64,000 nt of DNA from NCBI GenBank assembly GCA_001870995.2, contig MLAV02000025.1:1-64000 (forward strand). The letters are read 5' to 3'. The notes under the pieces were generated by a model, which searched no databases, had not been told where the DNA came from, and saw only the letters and a program-made list of their open reading frames with translations. Positions within the stretch are counted from its first letter, which is position 1, and the number at the start of each line of letters is the position of its first letter. Made by a program: the position numbers and the translations under genes. Source of the DNA: Chitinophaga sp. CB10. Lineage in GTDB: Bacteria; Bacteroidota; Bacteroidia; Chitinophagales; Chitinophagaceae. Below, piece by piece: positions 26,264-34,544 of the stretch.

Positions 26264-26429
26264 AAGTCTGTGTTTATTACTTTATTGCAATTTTAAAGAT
26301 AGCAAAAAACCGGACGAGGGAATTACGCCGGTAATAGCTAAAAAATCCCGGATGGTCTATTTGTACCTTCAATAATCCGTTACAGTTGGTATGTTGGCAA
26401 CAAGAATTCCTGTTAAAAACACCCATTGT

Positions 26430-27023
26430 ATGAGTAAGCGGATGATCTTACCCTTGTTGCTGCTGGCAGGATGCCTGCATGCCTATGGCCAGGGGTTGCA
26501 TTTCGGCGCCAAGGCGGGCGCAAACCTGTTCAAGATTACCGGCGAAGGCATCAAGCCGGGCTACAAACCCGGTATCCAGCTGGGGTTGCTCAGCTCCTGG
26601 GACTTCAACCGGAAAGTGGGCGTGCAGGCGGAGCTGCAGTACTCGCAGGCCAACGCTACCCGCGATGCCAACTTCAGCGCCAAATACATCAGCAATAACA
26701 ACCCCGAGGGGAGCGCAAAGGTTCAACTGGGCTATGTGACCATCCCCCTGTTGTTAAAGTATAACCTTAACCGTTATTTCACCCTTAATGCGGGGCCTGA
26801 ATACAGCATCCTTTTTTACAGCAATGAGGACCTGCTGATGTACAACCGCGATGCGTTCAAACGCAGCAATTTCGGGTTATCCGCCGGGTTGACCCTGAAC
26901 GTGCAGCCGGTGCATTTCTATGGGCGGTTTGTACAGGGGCTTTCCAATATCAACGGGATTGACGACCGGTATCAATGGAAATCGCAGCAGATACAGGTGG
27001 GAATAGGGGTAGATATTAAATAA
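26430..27023 (+). CDS. Small outer-membrane beta-barrel (PorT/OmpW-like porin family)
   Basis: 197 residues from MSKRMILPLLLLAGCLHAYGQ, a signal peptide ending near residue 21; a longer in-frame start at 26391 would put polar residues before the signal. The mature part is a series of amphipathic strands (GLHFGAKAGANLFKI; QLGLLSSWDFNRKVGVQAEL; YFTLNAGPEYSILF) ending IQVGIGVDIK, as in Bacteroidota 'porin family / outer membrane beta-barrel' proteins of about 200 residues. Role unknown. Its last codons contain an 18-base sequence repeated downstream (26971-26988 and 27081-27098). Confidence 0.8.
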   Translation: MSKRMILPLLLLAGCLHAYGQGLHFGAKAGANLFKITGEGIKPGYKPGIQLGLLSSWDFNRKVGVQAELQYSQANATRDANFSAKYISNNNPEGSAKVQLGYVTIPLLLKYNLNRYFTLNAGPEYSILFYSNEDLLMYNRDAFKRSNFGLSAGLTLNVQPVHFYGRFVQGLSNINGIDDRYQWKSQQIQVGIGVDIK

Positions 27024-27158
27024 CCGGGGGTGAAAATCGCAGTAAATCCATGCAGCCGTTAAATAACAGGCGCTTGCGGCATCAATGGAAATCGCAGCCA
27101 TCCAATAACTTCCGCAGCGCGCACCCGGCCGGGCCAGTTACGCGCCGCCATCATCTCA

Positions 27159-28112
27159 TCAATTCACCTTTACCTGTATGCCAGGTTGCAGCTCATACCC
27201 TTTCGCGCCTTTATAAACATAGCGCTGCACCATCACAAACTTCCCTGACTTCTTACTCTTCTTCAACTGGCTGGCTACTTCCTGCGGAAATCCTTCCAGG
27301 TCCGCCGTATCATAGTTTCCTTTCGTCGTGATCACGATATCCCTGAAATACTTTTTATCGCTGGCCGGCACGGCATAGGTGCTGGTCCATTTACTCAGGT
27401 CCCCTTCCTCCGGATCGCCGCCGCTCTTCTCCGTCGCAAAGGCCGCCATGATCTGCTGGTAAGTACCATTGATGCCGGCAATCATATACAGGGTGCTGTA
27501 GAAAGGTCCGCCACCAGGGCCGTTGCTGTGTTTGATCACAAACGCATACTGGTCCTGCCCGATCAGCAGGGCTTTAGGCGTAGGGCATTGACTAAACGCG
27601 CCATAGGCTTTGATGGCGGGGGCATACATCCGCAACTTCCAGCCGGCATCCGTCTTCACAAATTTGGCCAGGCCGAGCAGGCCGCCCGTAAAGCGGGAGG
27701 TCTGGAAGCCGTCTTCCTCAAACTCGGAGTGGTTAAAGCTGATCACTTTGTACTGCATCCCCGTGGAGTCCCGGAAGTCCATGGTGTTGATCAGGCGCGT
27801 GGCCACCCCGTTCTTATAGGGGAAGGGCAGCACTTCGTCCTCATTGGCATCCGGGTAAGTCACTGCCTTACAGGTAGGGCAGGTCCAGTTGATCATTTCA
27901 TTTTTATAGGCGGCGGTGGAGAGATTGTAGTGTCGTCCGGGAAACAGCGCCTCCAGGGCTTTTTCCCCATGGAAGGGATCCGGGAGAACGAGGTCCCTGG
28001 CGGGCAGCAGTACGGTATCACCTACGGTTTTTTTCTTCAGCACAACGTCTGATTGGGCATAGCTGCCGGCGGCCGTCAGCAGGCCGGCAAGGAAAGGTAA
28101 GAGGAACCTCAT
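27159..28112 (-). CDS. Secreted protein of unknown function
   Basis: 317 residues with a signal peptide (MRFLLPFLAGLLTAAGSYAQ). I do not recognise a family. Visible features are a CPTC pair near residue 78, which could bind metal or form a disulfide, otherwise few cysteines, and a mixed alpha/beta composition with many aromatic residues. It is probably periplasmic. Both neighbours are in separate units, with 135 bases to the porin stop on one side and 355 noncoding bases on the other. Confidence 0.7.
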   Translation of the reverse strand: MRFLLPFLAGLLTAAGSYAQSDVVLKKKTVGDTVLLPARDLVLPDPFHGEKALEALFPGRHYNLSTAAYKNEMINWTCPTCKAVTYPDANEDEVLPFPYKNGVATRLINTMDFRDSTGMQYKVISFNHSEFEEDGFQTSRFTGGLLGLAKFVKTDAGWKLRMYAPAIKAYGAFSQCPTPKALLIGQDQYAFVIKHSNGPGGGPFYSTLYMIAGINGTYQQIMAAFATEKSGGDPEEGDLSKWTSTYAVPASDKKYFRDIVITTKGNYDTADLEGFPQEVASQLKKSKKSGKFVMVQRYVYKGAKGYELQPGIQVKVN

Positions 28113-28321
28113 GGAATAAATATTATGGAAACTACTAGCAATTGTGGGTGCAAATGTGGGGATTTTTTTGGTTTGCCCACCTTAAAAAGTGCTGAAAATT
28201 TCCTGGCAGGGCCACCGGGGACCGGGGGAAATAACAGGATCCCAGGCCCCGCCCCCAAACAGGTGATTTTCCCCCGTGCAAAAAGGGTGTTTTCACCCTG
28301 CCGTAAAATTGCCGCGGCTAT

Positions 28322-28428
28322 TAGTTTTGTATAACGCTAATGACTCTACGAACTCGTACATCCAGTGACGACTCTATTTGCTCAAGACGACAAGTACCCG
28401 TCCTGTTTTCTCTACCAGGACACTTTTT
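28322..28428 (+). ncRNA. Candidate small RNA in the 28113-28467 gap
   Basis: This 355-base intergenic stretch has no plausible gene. It contains a perfect Bacteroidota -7 box TAGTTTTG (28322-28329). About 75 bases further on, GTCCTG (28400-28405) and CAGGAC (28416-28421) form a hairpin followed by AC and six T residues. Together they would yield a transcript of about 90 nt. No good -33 TTG is seen, and no known RNA family was recognised. Alternatively the hairpin is just a boundary of the convergent UspA unit. Confidence 0.3.
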
Positions 28429-28467
28429 TGGAACATGTATGGTATTTCATCCCTTGTTCCCCCAAAA

Positions 28468-29304
28468 TCACTTCAGGATCATAACCGGCAGCCTGGCCGC
28501 CTTGTAAATCCCCTCCGAAATACTTTTATGCGTCAGCGAGTACAGGAAACTGTGCTTACCCGGCAATGCTACAATCAGGCTTACCTGGTGATGATCCGCA
28601 TAATCCACAATGGCGCTGATAATGTCATTGTCGCTGCTGTACTCAATGCGGTAATTATACCGTTCCAAATACGTCTTGACGGTATTGACAGCCGTATTGA
28701 ACTCCGGCGAGGGCTGTAAGTAATGCTGCTGGGGATCCACGTTGAGCACAATCAGCTCCTCCGGCACCCAGAGGGGCGATTGCTGGAAAGTCTGCATCTT
28801 ATCCAGGGTTTTGAACGCTTTGAAGTCCACCGGGATGAGCGCTTTCGTAACAGGCTGATAAGCCATGCCGGCGGGCACCACCAGCAACCTTACGGGGCTG
28901 GTCCGGGCAATGGCTATCAGCAATGCGCTGATGGGGTCGTCGCTATTTTTATTTTGCAGCAGGATCAGCTGGGGCGCATCTTCCCTGACGGCCCACGCAA
29001 TGGCGCGCAGCAGCGGCTCTTCGCTCCAGGCCATTTTCACGTCCACGCTTTCCCCCAGCTTCTTTTGCAGGGCCTGCGCCAGGTCGTTCAGTTTCCACAT
29101 CACATCTTCCCGCCAGTCGGAAATATTGTCCGGGTTGACCGCCACGTAGTCGGCGGACATGGCCATGGTGCTGAACACATTTTCGTACAGCGATTGTAAC
29201 AGCACCACCCGTTCATATTTGTACTGCGTTGCCCAGGCCGCTGCAAAATCTATCAGCGCAAAATCGGTAGTATTGGCGTCTACGGGTATCAGTAATGTTT
29301 TCAT
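28468..29304 (-). CDS. Tandem-domain universal stress protein (UspA family)
   Basis: 278 residues, two UspA folds in tandem (about 1-145 and 150-278), starting MKTLLIPVDANTTDFALIDFA and ending LPVMILK. The second domain opens KALIPVDFKAF. The ATP-binding G-2x-G-9x-G pattern typical of some Usps is not clear. It is a cytoplasmic stress protein of unknown client. Last in an MFS-MarR-Usp operon, 2 bases after the MarR stop. Confidence 0.85.
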   Translation of the reverse strand: MKTLLIPVDANTTDFALIDFAAAWATQYKYERVVLLQSLYENVFSTMAMSADYVAVNPDNISDWREDVMWKLNDLAQALQKKLGESVDVKMAWSEEPLLRAIAWAVREDAPQLILLQNKNSDDPISALLIAIARTSPVRLLVVPAGMAYQPVTKALIPVDFKAFKTLDKMQTFQQSPLWVPEELIVLNVDPQQHYLQPSPEFNTAVNTVKTYLERYNYRIEYSSDNDIISAIVDYADHHQVSLIVALPGKHSFLYSLTHKSISEGIYKAARLPVMILK

Positions 29305-29306
29305 CG

Positions 29307-29759
29307 TTATAATTGCTTCAGATTTTCGTTCATTTTACGGGCTACAGAGAGGGCATTCAGCACATCCTTGGTCTGTAATTCCCGGGTAGCTTTTTCATAC
29401 ATCTCCGTTACCCAGGGATTTAATTTTTCCATCAGCAACTTCCCCTTCTCCGTAATATAAATCAGTTTATTCCTGCGGTCGCGCTGATCCTCCGTTCTTT
29501 CCGCCAACCCTTTTTTCACCAGGTTGTCGATCAGGTAGGTCATGCTGGATTTATCCTTTACAATAATATCTGCGATCTCCTGCTGGTTGAGCCCTCCCCG
29601 CCGGTACACCAGCCCGAGGATTTCCACCAGCTCCATGCTGATGTCCCAGTTGTTTTCCTTAATCTTTACATGCACGTACTGCCGCAGCGAATTGCGCATC
29701 TCCGCCATTTCGCGCCACAGGTCACGGGCCAGCTCCGTTAAGTTTTTTGTAGGTTCCAT
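29307..29759 (-). CDS. MarR-family transcriptional regulator
   Basis: 150 residues from MEPTKNLTELARDLW; a start 27 bases upstream is possible. The winged helix is clear: LNQQEIADIIVKDKSSMTYLIDNLVKKGLAER, then the wing TEDQRDRRNKLIYITEKG. It probably represses the drug-efflux-type MFS gene directly upstream and itself: the operon promoter at 31405-31437 carries a 14-bp palindrome of the kind MarR dimers bind. The inducer is unknown. Confidence 0.9.
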   Translation of the reverse strand: MEPTKNLTELARDLWREMAEMRNSLRQYVHVKIKENNWDISMELVEILGLVYRRGGLNQQEIADIIVKDKSSMTYLIDNLVKKGLAERTEDQRDRRNKLIYITEKGKLLMEKLNPWVTEMYEKATRELQTKDVLNALSVARKMNENLKQL

Positions 29760-29798
29760 ATCAACAAATATATTGTATTCGGCCACACGCCGGAAAAA

Positions 29799-31382
29799 TT
29801 AGTGGGCGGCATCCGAGAGGTTCACTTTACTTTTGGTGGACTTCACAAACAGTAGCACAAAAGGCACGCAAACGAGGAACATCACGCCCACCCAAAGGAA
29901 TACGTCCATGTACGACAGGATGGTGGCCTGTTTCATCACCCCGGCATCCATCAGGGCATACGCCTTTTGCTGCGCCAGCCCCACGTCCATCCCCCTGGCC
30001 CGGAAGCTCGCCGCAGTTTGCGCAATGCGGTTCACCACGTCCGGGTTATTCACGTCCAGGTGCTCCACCAGCGTAGCGCGGTGATAGTCCGTTTGCCGGG
30101 TAACGAAGGTGGAAATCAACGCCACCCCGAACGCCCCGCCGAGTTGCCGCATCATCCCTGAAAACGCCGCACCCTGGCCAATTTCCTTGCCTTTCAGCGT
30201 GGAGAGGGACATGGTGCTGACGGGTACGGACAATAATCCCAGTCCAAACCCGCGGATGATCAGTACCCAGAAGAAATCCCCGGCGCTGGTATCCGGTCCG
30301 ATTATTTTATAGGAAAGCAAACTGAATATAAAGAATACCGTCATCCCTACGGCAATAAGGTACTTCTGCGGCACGCCCCGCTGAATCAGCACCGCCACCA
30401 CCGGCATCATCACGGCTACGAAAATGGTGCTGGGCAGCTGCAGCATACCGGATTGCTGGGCCGTCCATCCCAGGAGCGACTGCGTGTACAACGGGATCAC
30501 AAATGTGGAGCCAAAGAGCCCGAAGCCCATGATAAAGGATAACATGACGCCTATACGAAGATTCCCGTTGCGCAGCACCCGCAGCTCCACGATGGGATGC
30601 GCGTACACCCATTGCCGCCAGATGAAGAAGAAGATGCCGAATACCGCCAGTACGGACAGTACTACGATCAGGGAGCTGCTGAACCAATCCTCCTCCTGCC
30701 CTTTTTCCAGCACAAACTGCAGGGAGCCGATGCCCACGGTGAGCAGGAAGATGCCGAGCCAGTCCACCTCGTTCACACTGCGTTTCTTTTCGTATTGCGG
30801 ACTCCTTACATACTGCAGCGTCAGCAGCGCGGCAATGATGCCCACGGGAATGTTGATGTAAAAAATATATGGCCAGGCGTAGTTGTCGATGATATAACCA
30901 CCGAGGGGCGGCCCCAGGGTAGGCCCTACGATCACGCCCAGCGTATAGATGGCCTGGGCAGTAGCCCGTTTTTCCGTCGGCCAGCTTTCCGTAATAATCG
31001 TTTGGGATGTTACGAGCAGCGCGCCGCCGCCCAGGCCCTGCACAAAGCGAAACAGTACCAGCTCCCAGATATTGGTAGCATTACCGCACAAAAATGAACA
31101 GATGGTAAAAATGATAACCGATGCGGCGAAGTAATTCCGCCGGCCAAACTGCTGGGAGAGCCAGCTGGTCATCGGCACAATGATCACGTTGGCGAGGGAA
31201 TAAGCGGTGATCACCCAACTCACCTCGTTGAGGGTAGCGCCCAGGCTGCCGCGCATATCCGGCAGGGCAACGTTTACAATCGTAGTGTCTATAATTTCCA
31301 GTAAGGCACAAACTACGGCAGTGATGGTGATGATCGCCCGCCTGCTGCCGTATTCTACAAGCGAAGGAAGCTGCTGTTCCAT
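29799..31382 (-). CDS. DHA2-family (EmrB/QacA-like) MFS efflux transporter
   Basis: 527 residues and about 14 membrane segments. DHA2 signatures are the DTTIVNVALPDM motif in TM1, the RFVQGLGGGALL region, and the motif-C region GVIVGPTLGPPLGGYI. It exports hydrophobic or cationic compounds using the proton gradient. The usual membrane-fusion partner (EmrA) and TolC-like gene are absent here, so it either works alone or with partners elsewhere. First gene of the operon with MarR and UspA, driven by a clearly readable promoter. Confidence 0.93.
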   Translation of the reverse strand: MEQQLPSLVEYGSRRAIITITAVVCALLEIIDTTIVNVALPDMRGSLGATLNEVSWVITAYSLANVIIVPMTSWLSQQFGRRNYFAASVIIFTICSFLCGNATNIWELVLFRFVQGLGGGALLVTSQTIITESWPTEKRATAQAIYTLGVIVGPTLGPPLGGYIIDNYAWPYIFYINIPVGIIAALLTLQYVRSPQYEKKRSVNEVDWLGIFLLTVGIGSLQFVLEKGQEEDWFSSSLIVVLSVLAVFGIFFFIWRQWVYAHPIVELRVLRNGNLRIGVMLSFIMGFGLFGSTFVIPLYTQSLLGWTAQQSGMLQLPSTIFVAVMMPVVAVLIQRGVPQKYLIAVGMTVFFIFSLLSYKIIGPDTSAGDFFWVLIIRGFGLGLLSVPVSTMSLSTLKGKEIGQGAAFSGMMRQLGGAFGVALISTFVTRQTDYHRATLVEHLDVNNPDVVNRIAQTAASFRARGMDVGLAQQKAYALMDAGVMKQATILSYMDVFLWVGVMFLVCVPFVLLFVKSTKSKVNLSDAAH

Positions 31383-31404
31383 GATGTTGTCTGAATTTGC
31401 AGCA

Positions 31405-31437
31405 CAAAGTTAAGATTAAAACTGTTTGAATTCAAAC
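31405..31437 (-). promoter_or_regulatory. Promoter of the MFS-MarR-Usp operon with overlapping palindromic operator
   Basis: On the minus strand: -33 TTTG (31433-31436), a 20-base spacer, and -7 TAACTTTG (31405-31412), an exact match to the Bacteroidota consensus, about 23 bases before the ATG. A perfect 14-bp palindrome GTTTGAATTCAAAC (31424-31437) covers the -33 element, as expected for steric repression by the MarR protein encoded in the operon. Confidence 0.75.
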
Positions 31438-31485
31438 TATCTGGAAAGCATTTTCACTACTTACTGATATTCAATAATTTAAAAA

Positions 31486-32592
31486 TTATACTAATTTCAG
31501 CGGCACCTTCCCTCCGCTCTTCACCGCCGCGTACACGGCGTCAATAATCTTCAGGTCCTTCACGCCTTCTTCTCCATTCACGGGGATCAGCGGTTGTTTA
31601 CCGCGCAGGATAATATCGGCCATTTCTTCCATCTGGATGGTTTGATGGGTTTGATGCGGCGCGGTCAGTTCCCCTTTGTTGGTGCGGCCTTTAATAGGCC
31701 CGTAGCCGGTAGAGGGCTGCATTTCCGCGAAGCCTTTTTCCCCGTTGAGGTAAAAGCGGTCGAGGTAATTCATGTTGTAGGTAGAGAGGCAGGAGGCGAC
31801 TGCCCCGCTGGGGAAGCCCAGTTGGAACTGGATAGTTTCATCCACCCCGGGTTTGAACTTCATGGGATCGGTTTTCACTTCCTGCGCGGTGACCCAGATG
31901 GGCTCTTCCCCCACCATATAGCGGGCGCCGTTTACGGCGTAAATGCCGATGTCCATCATGGAACCGCCGCCGGCCAGTTCCCTGTTGAGCCGCCACTGGG
32001 TGGGGTCGCCTATACGAAAACCGCATTGCCCCTGGAAGAAGAATATCTTCCCGAATTCCCCGCGGTTGCGCATCCCGATCACTTCCAGCGTCTTGGGTTC
32101 AAAGTGCATGCGGTAGCCTACGAGGAGGTGTACGCCCGCCTTCTTACAGGCGTCAACCATTTCCTGGCCTTGCTTTGCGTTGAGCGCCATCGGCTTTTCG
32201 CAGATCACATGTTTACCGGCAGCGGCTACACGCAGTACCTGCGGATGGTGCAGGGCGTTGGGCGTGGTGATGTACACCACGTCGATGTCCGGGTTATTTT
32301 TAATCTGGTCGTAGTTCTCGTAATTGTAGCAATTTTTTTCCGGGATGCCGAAGCGTTGCTGCCAGTCCGTCAGCTTTGCCGGCGTACCGCTGATAGCGCC
32401 TACGAGCTTTGCTTTTTTACAGGCCTTCATGGCGTCCGCTACACGATTCGCATAGCCGCCGAGGCCCATGAGCGCCACGCGTAGTACGGGCTCCTCTGCT
32501 GCGGGCGGCGCGGCCAGCGACTGGAAGCGGAGTAAGGGTAAGCCGGCGGCCGTCAGCGCGACTTTCTGAATAAAACTGCGTCTTGAGTTCAT
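31486..32592 (-). CDS. Tat-exported Gfo/Idh/MocA-family oxidoreductase
   Basis: 368 residues. The N-terminus MNSRRSFIQKVALTAAG has a twin-arginine motif (SRRSFIQK) and hydrophobic stretch, so it is exported folded, with cofactor, to the periplasm. Rossmann motif LMGLGGYANRV near 40-50, the family hallmark CEKPMALN near residue 135, then the C-terminal alpha/beta domain. It resembles glucose-fructose-oxidoreductase-like NAD(P)-dependent sugar oxidoreductases; the substrate is unknown. Divergent from the serine hydrolase at 32700. Confidence 0.88.
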   Translation of the reverse strand: MNSRRSFIQKVALTAAGLPLLRFQSLAAPPAAEEPVLRVALMGLGGYANRVADAMKACKKAKLVGAISGTPAKLTDWQQRFGIPEKNCYNYENYDQIKNNPDIDVVYITTPNALHHPQVLRVAAAGKHVICEKPMALNAKQGQEMVDACKKAGVHLLVGYRMHFEPKTLEVIGMRNRGEFGKIFFFQGQCGFRIGDPTQWRLNRELAGGGSMMDIGIYAVNGARYMVGEEPIWVTAQEVKTDPMKFKPGVDETIQFQLGFPSGAVASCLSTYNMNYLDRFYLNGEKGFAEMQPSTGYGPIKGRTNKGELTAPHQTHQTIQMEEMADIILRGKQPLIPVNGEEGVKDLKIIDAVYAAVKSGGKVPLKLV

Positions 32593-32699
32593 AATGTGGA
32601 ATGGATAGTTAAGGATTAATAATACAAAAAAATCACCTGATTAAAAATGGCTGAGGTCCGCTCACTTGTTTTGCGTTTAACATTCTTTTATTTTTAGGT

Positions 32700-33893
32700 A
32701 TGAAGAAATTAATCCTGCACTGCCTGCTGTTTCCCGTCCTCGCTACACAGGCGCAACACAATCTGCCAGGGCCCTATTTCCCTCCTCCCGGAGCCTGGGA
32801 GCATAAAACGCCTGCCGCTATGGGGTTACGGCCGGAAAAGCTGCATGCCGCCATTCAATACGCCATCGCGCATGAGTCCAAACAAAGCAGGAATATGGAC
32901 TCCGCTCAATGGCAATCCTTCGGCAAAGAGCCGTACAGCGAGCCGGTGGGCACGCTGATCGACCGGGCGGACCCTTCAGGGATCATTATTTACAAAGGCT
33001 ACATCGTGGCGGAATGGGGGCAGCCCTCCCGCGTGGATATTACGAACAGCGTTACGAAAAGTTTTTTATCAGCCGTGGTAGGCGTTGCGGTAGACAGCGG
33101 TTTGATCCGGCGTGTAACCGACACCGTAGCCCGTTATATGCCGCCAATAGAAGTCTATCATCCCGGGCAGCCGTCCGAAGTGATAACGCCGTTTGCCTCT
33201 CCGCATAACCGTACCCTCACCTGGGAAGTGATGCTGCGCCAAACGAGCGACTGGGAGGGCACGCTGTGGGGCAAGCCTGACTGGGCGGACCGGCCGGACA
33301 GCAACTTCGCCACCTGGAAGAACCGCGCCAGGCATACGCCCGGCGCCGTATGGAAATACAACGACGTGCGGGTAAACGCCCTTGCCCTCGCAGCCACCAG
33401 CGTCTGGCGCAAGCCGCTGCCACAGGTATTGAAAACCGCCATCATGGACCCCATCGGCGCATCCAACACCTGGCGGTGGATGGGCTACCACAACGCCTGG
33501 ATCATCCTGGACGGGCAGCCGGTGCAATCCGTCAGCGGCGGCGGCCACTGGGGCGGCGGCATGTACATCAATGCGTACGATATGGCGCGCTTTGGCCTGC
33601 TCACCCTGCACCGGGGCGTCTGGAACGGGCGCCGGCTGCTATCCGACGAATGGATCACCCAATCCCTCACGCCTACCAAAGCGAATAACGGTTACGGCTA
33701 TATGAACTGGTTTTTAAACACCGATCGTAAGCTGGCGCCAAAGGCCCCTGCCTCTTCGTTTATCCATATAGGTAACGGCGCCAATATTATTTACGTGGAC
33801 CCGGAACACCAGCTGGTAGCGGTAGTGCGATGGATTGACGGTAAGGCGGTGGGCGATATGGTGGGGCTGTTGCTGGAGGCAGTGCCGGAGTAG
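32700..33893 (+). CDS. Secreted class C beta-lactamase-type serine hydrolase
   Basis: 397 residues with a signal peptide (MKKLILHCLLFPVLATQAQ). It is a beta-lactamase/penicillin-binding-protein fold esterase: SxxK motif S117-V-T-K120 in ITNSVTKSF, a tyrosine motif in WKYNDVRVNALAL, and HIGNG near the C-terminus in the KTG-equivalent position. These enzymes are usually esterases, amidases or D-aminopeptidases rather than true beta-lactamases. It stands alone on the plus strand. Confidence 0.87.
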   Translation: MKKLILHCLLFPVLATQAQHNLPGPYFPPPGAWEHKTPAAMGLRPEKLHAAIQYAIAHESKQSRNMDSAQWQSFGKEPYSEPVGTLIDRADPSGIIIYKGYIVAEWGQPSRVDITNSVTKSFLSAVVGVAVDSGLIRRVTDTVARYMPPIEVYHPGQPSEVITPFASPHNRTLTWEVMLRQTSDWEGTLWGKPDWADRPDSNFATWKNRARHTPGAVWKYNDVRVNALALAATSVWRKPLPQVLKTAIMDPIGASNTWRWMGYHNAWIILDGQPVQSVSGGGHWGGGMYINAYDMARFGLLTLHRGVWNGRRLLSDEWITQSLTPTKANNGYGYMNWFLNTDRKLAPKAPASSFIHIGNGANIIYVDPEHQLVAVVRWIDGKAVGDMVGLLLEAVPE

Positions 33894-33974
33894 GCAGGCC
33901 AGCCACGACGGGACGGTTTTGCATGGTAACGGTAAATTTTCTCTCAAAAAAATTTCATTATACAAACCCTCAAA

Positions 33975-34436
33975 ATGAAGACTATGAAAAGAATCCAGAC
34001 CTTGTTTTTCGGGGCATTCCTTTGCCTGGCCATGCCCTCCGCTAACGCTGTTACCGGTAACCATTCCGGCAGCCTGTGGTACCTGAGCAAAACCTTCTCC
34101 GGCTGCGCGCCGGCAAAGCGCCTCTCGCCGGTGCTGATCCGGGTAAACGTGATTTCGCTCCTGGGGCTGCCGCAAAATGTATGCTCGCTCGCGGGGCAAC
34201 TCCTGATCAGCAATACCTACGTGCATATGTCCCGCCAAAACCAACCTGTCGCCACCTTTGTGCCGGTGCTGTGCTTTAATAATGAGCAAGTGCCGCTGGA
34301 GTTCCAGTGCGAGCCGGGAGATATCATTACTGTAGCCGGCACGGTGCTGGGCACCAGCCTGCAAACTACCGCCACCAAAACAGTAACGACCGATGATATT
34401 AACCTGGGCGTATTTTCCATTAACCTGATACTGTAA
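33975..34436 (+). CDS. Small secreted protein of unknown function
   Basis: 153 residues with signal MKTMKRIQTLFFGAFLCLAM and cleavage near ANA (residue 25). The mature region has four cysteines (in FSGCAP, QNVCSL, PVLCFN, EFQCEPGD), enough for two disulfides, and a beta-rich, Thr/Val-rich C-terminus. No family is recognised. It may belong with the choloylglycine-hydrolase-like gene 108 bases downstream, but an inverted-repeat element separates them. Confidence 0.65.
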   Translation: MKTMKRIQTLFFGAFLCLAMPSANAVTGNHSGSLWYLSKTFSGCAPAKRLSPVLIRVNVISLLGLPQNVCSLAGQLLISNTYVHMSRQNQPVATFVPVLCFNNEQVPLEFQCEPGDIITVAGTVLGTSLQTTATKTVTTDDINLGVFSINLIL

Positions 34437-34443
34437 ACCGATC

Positions 34444-34506
34444 CGCCACGCGTGGCGCGTACACTGCCGGCGCGTGGCAAATTACTGCGCAGCGCAACTA
34501 TTTGCC
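34444..34506. repeat. Palindromic intergenic element
   Basis: A perfect 14-bp palindrome CGCCACG/CGTGGCG (34444-34457) is followed by a hairpin GGCAAAT (34476-34482) / ATTTGCC (34500-34506) containing an inner TGCGC-A-GCGCA stem (34486-34496). It has no T-tract. It looks like a REP-type intergenic palindrome or an mRNA-stabilising hairpin after the preceding gene. Confidence 0.5.
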
Positions 34507-34544
34507 GGTTAAGGTGTTCATAAAGCAGTCCAAAACATTGCTTT

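Noticed and set aside
32700..33893. True class C beta-lactamase
   Set aside because: The SxxK motif is present, but the KTG position reads HIGNG and there is no AmpR neighbour; an esterase or peptidase of the same fold is more likely.
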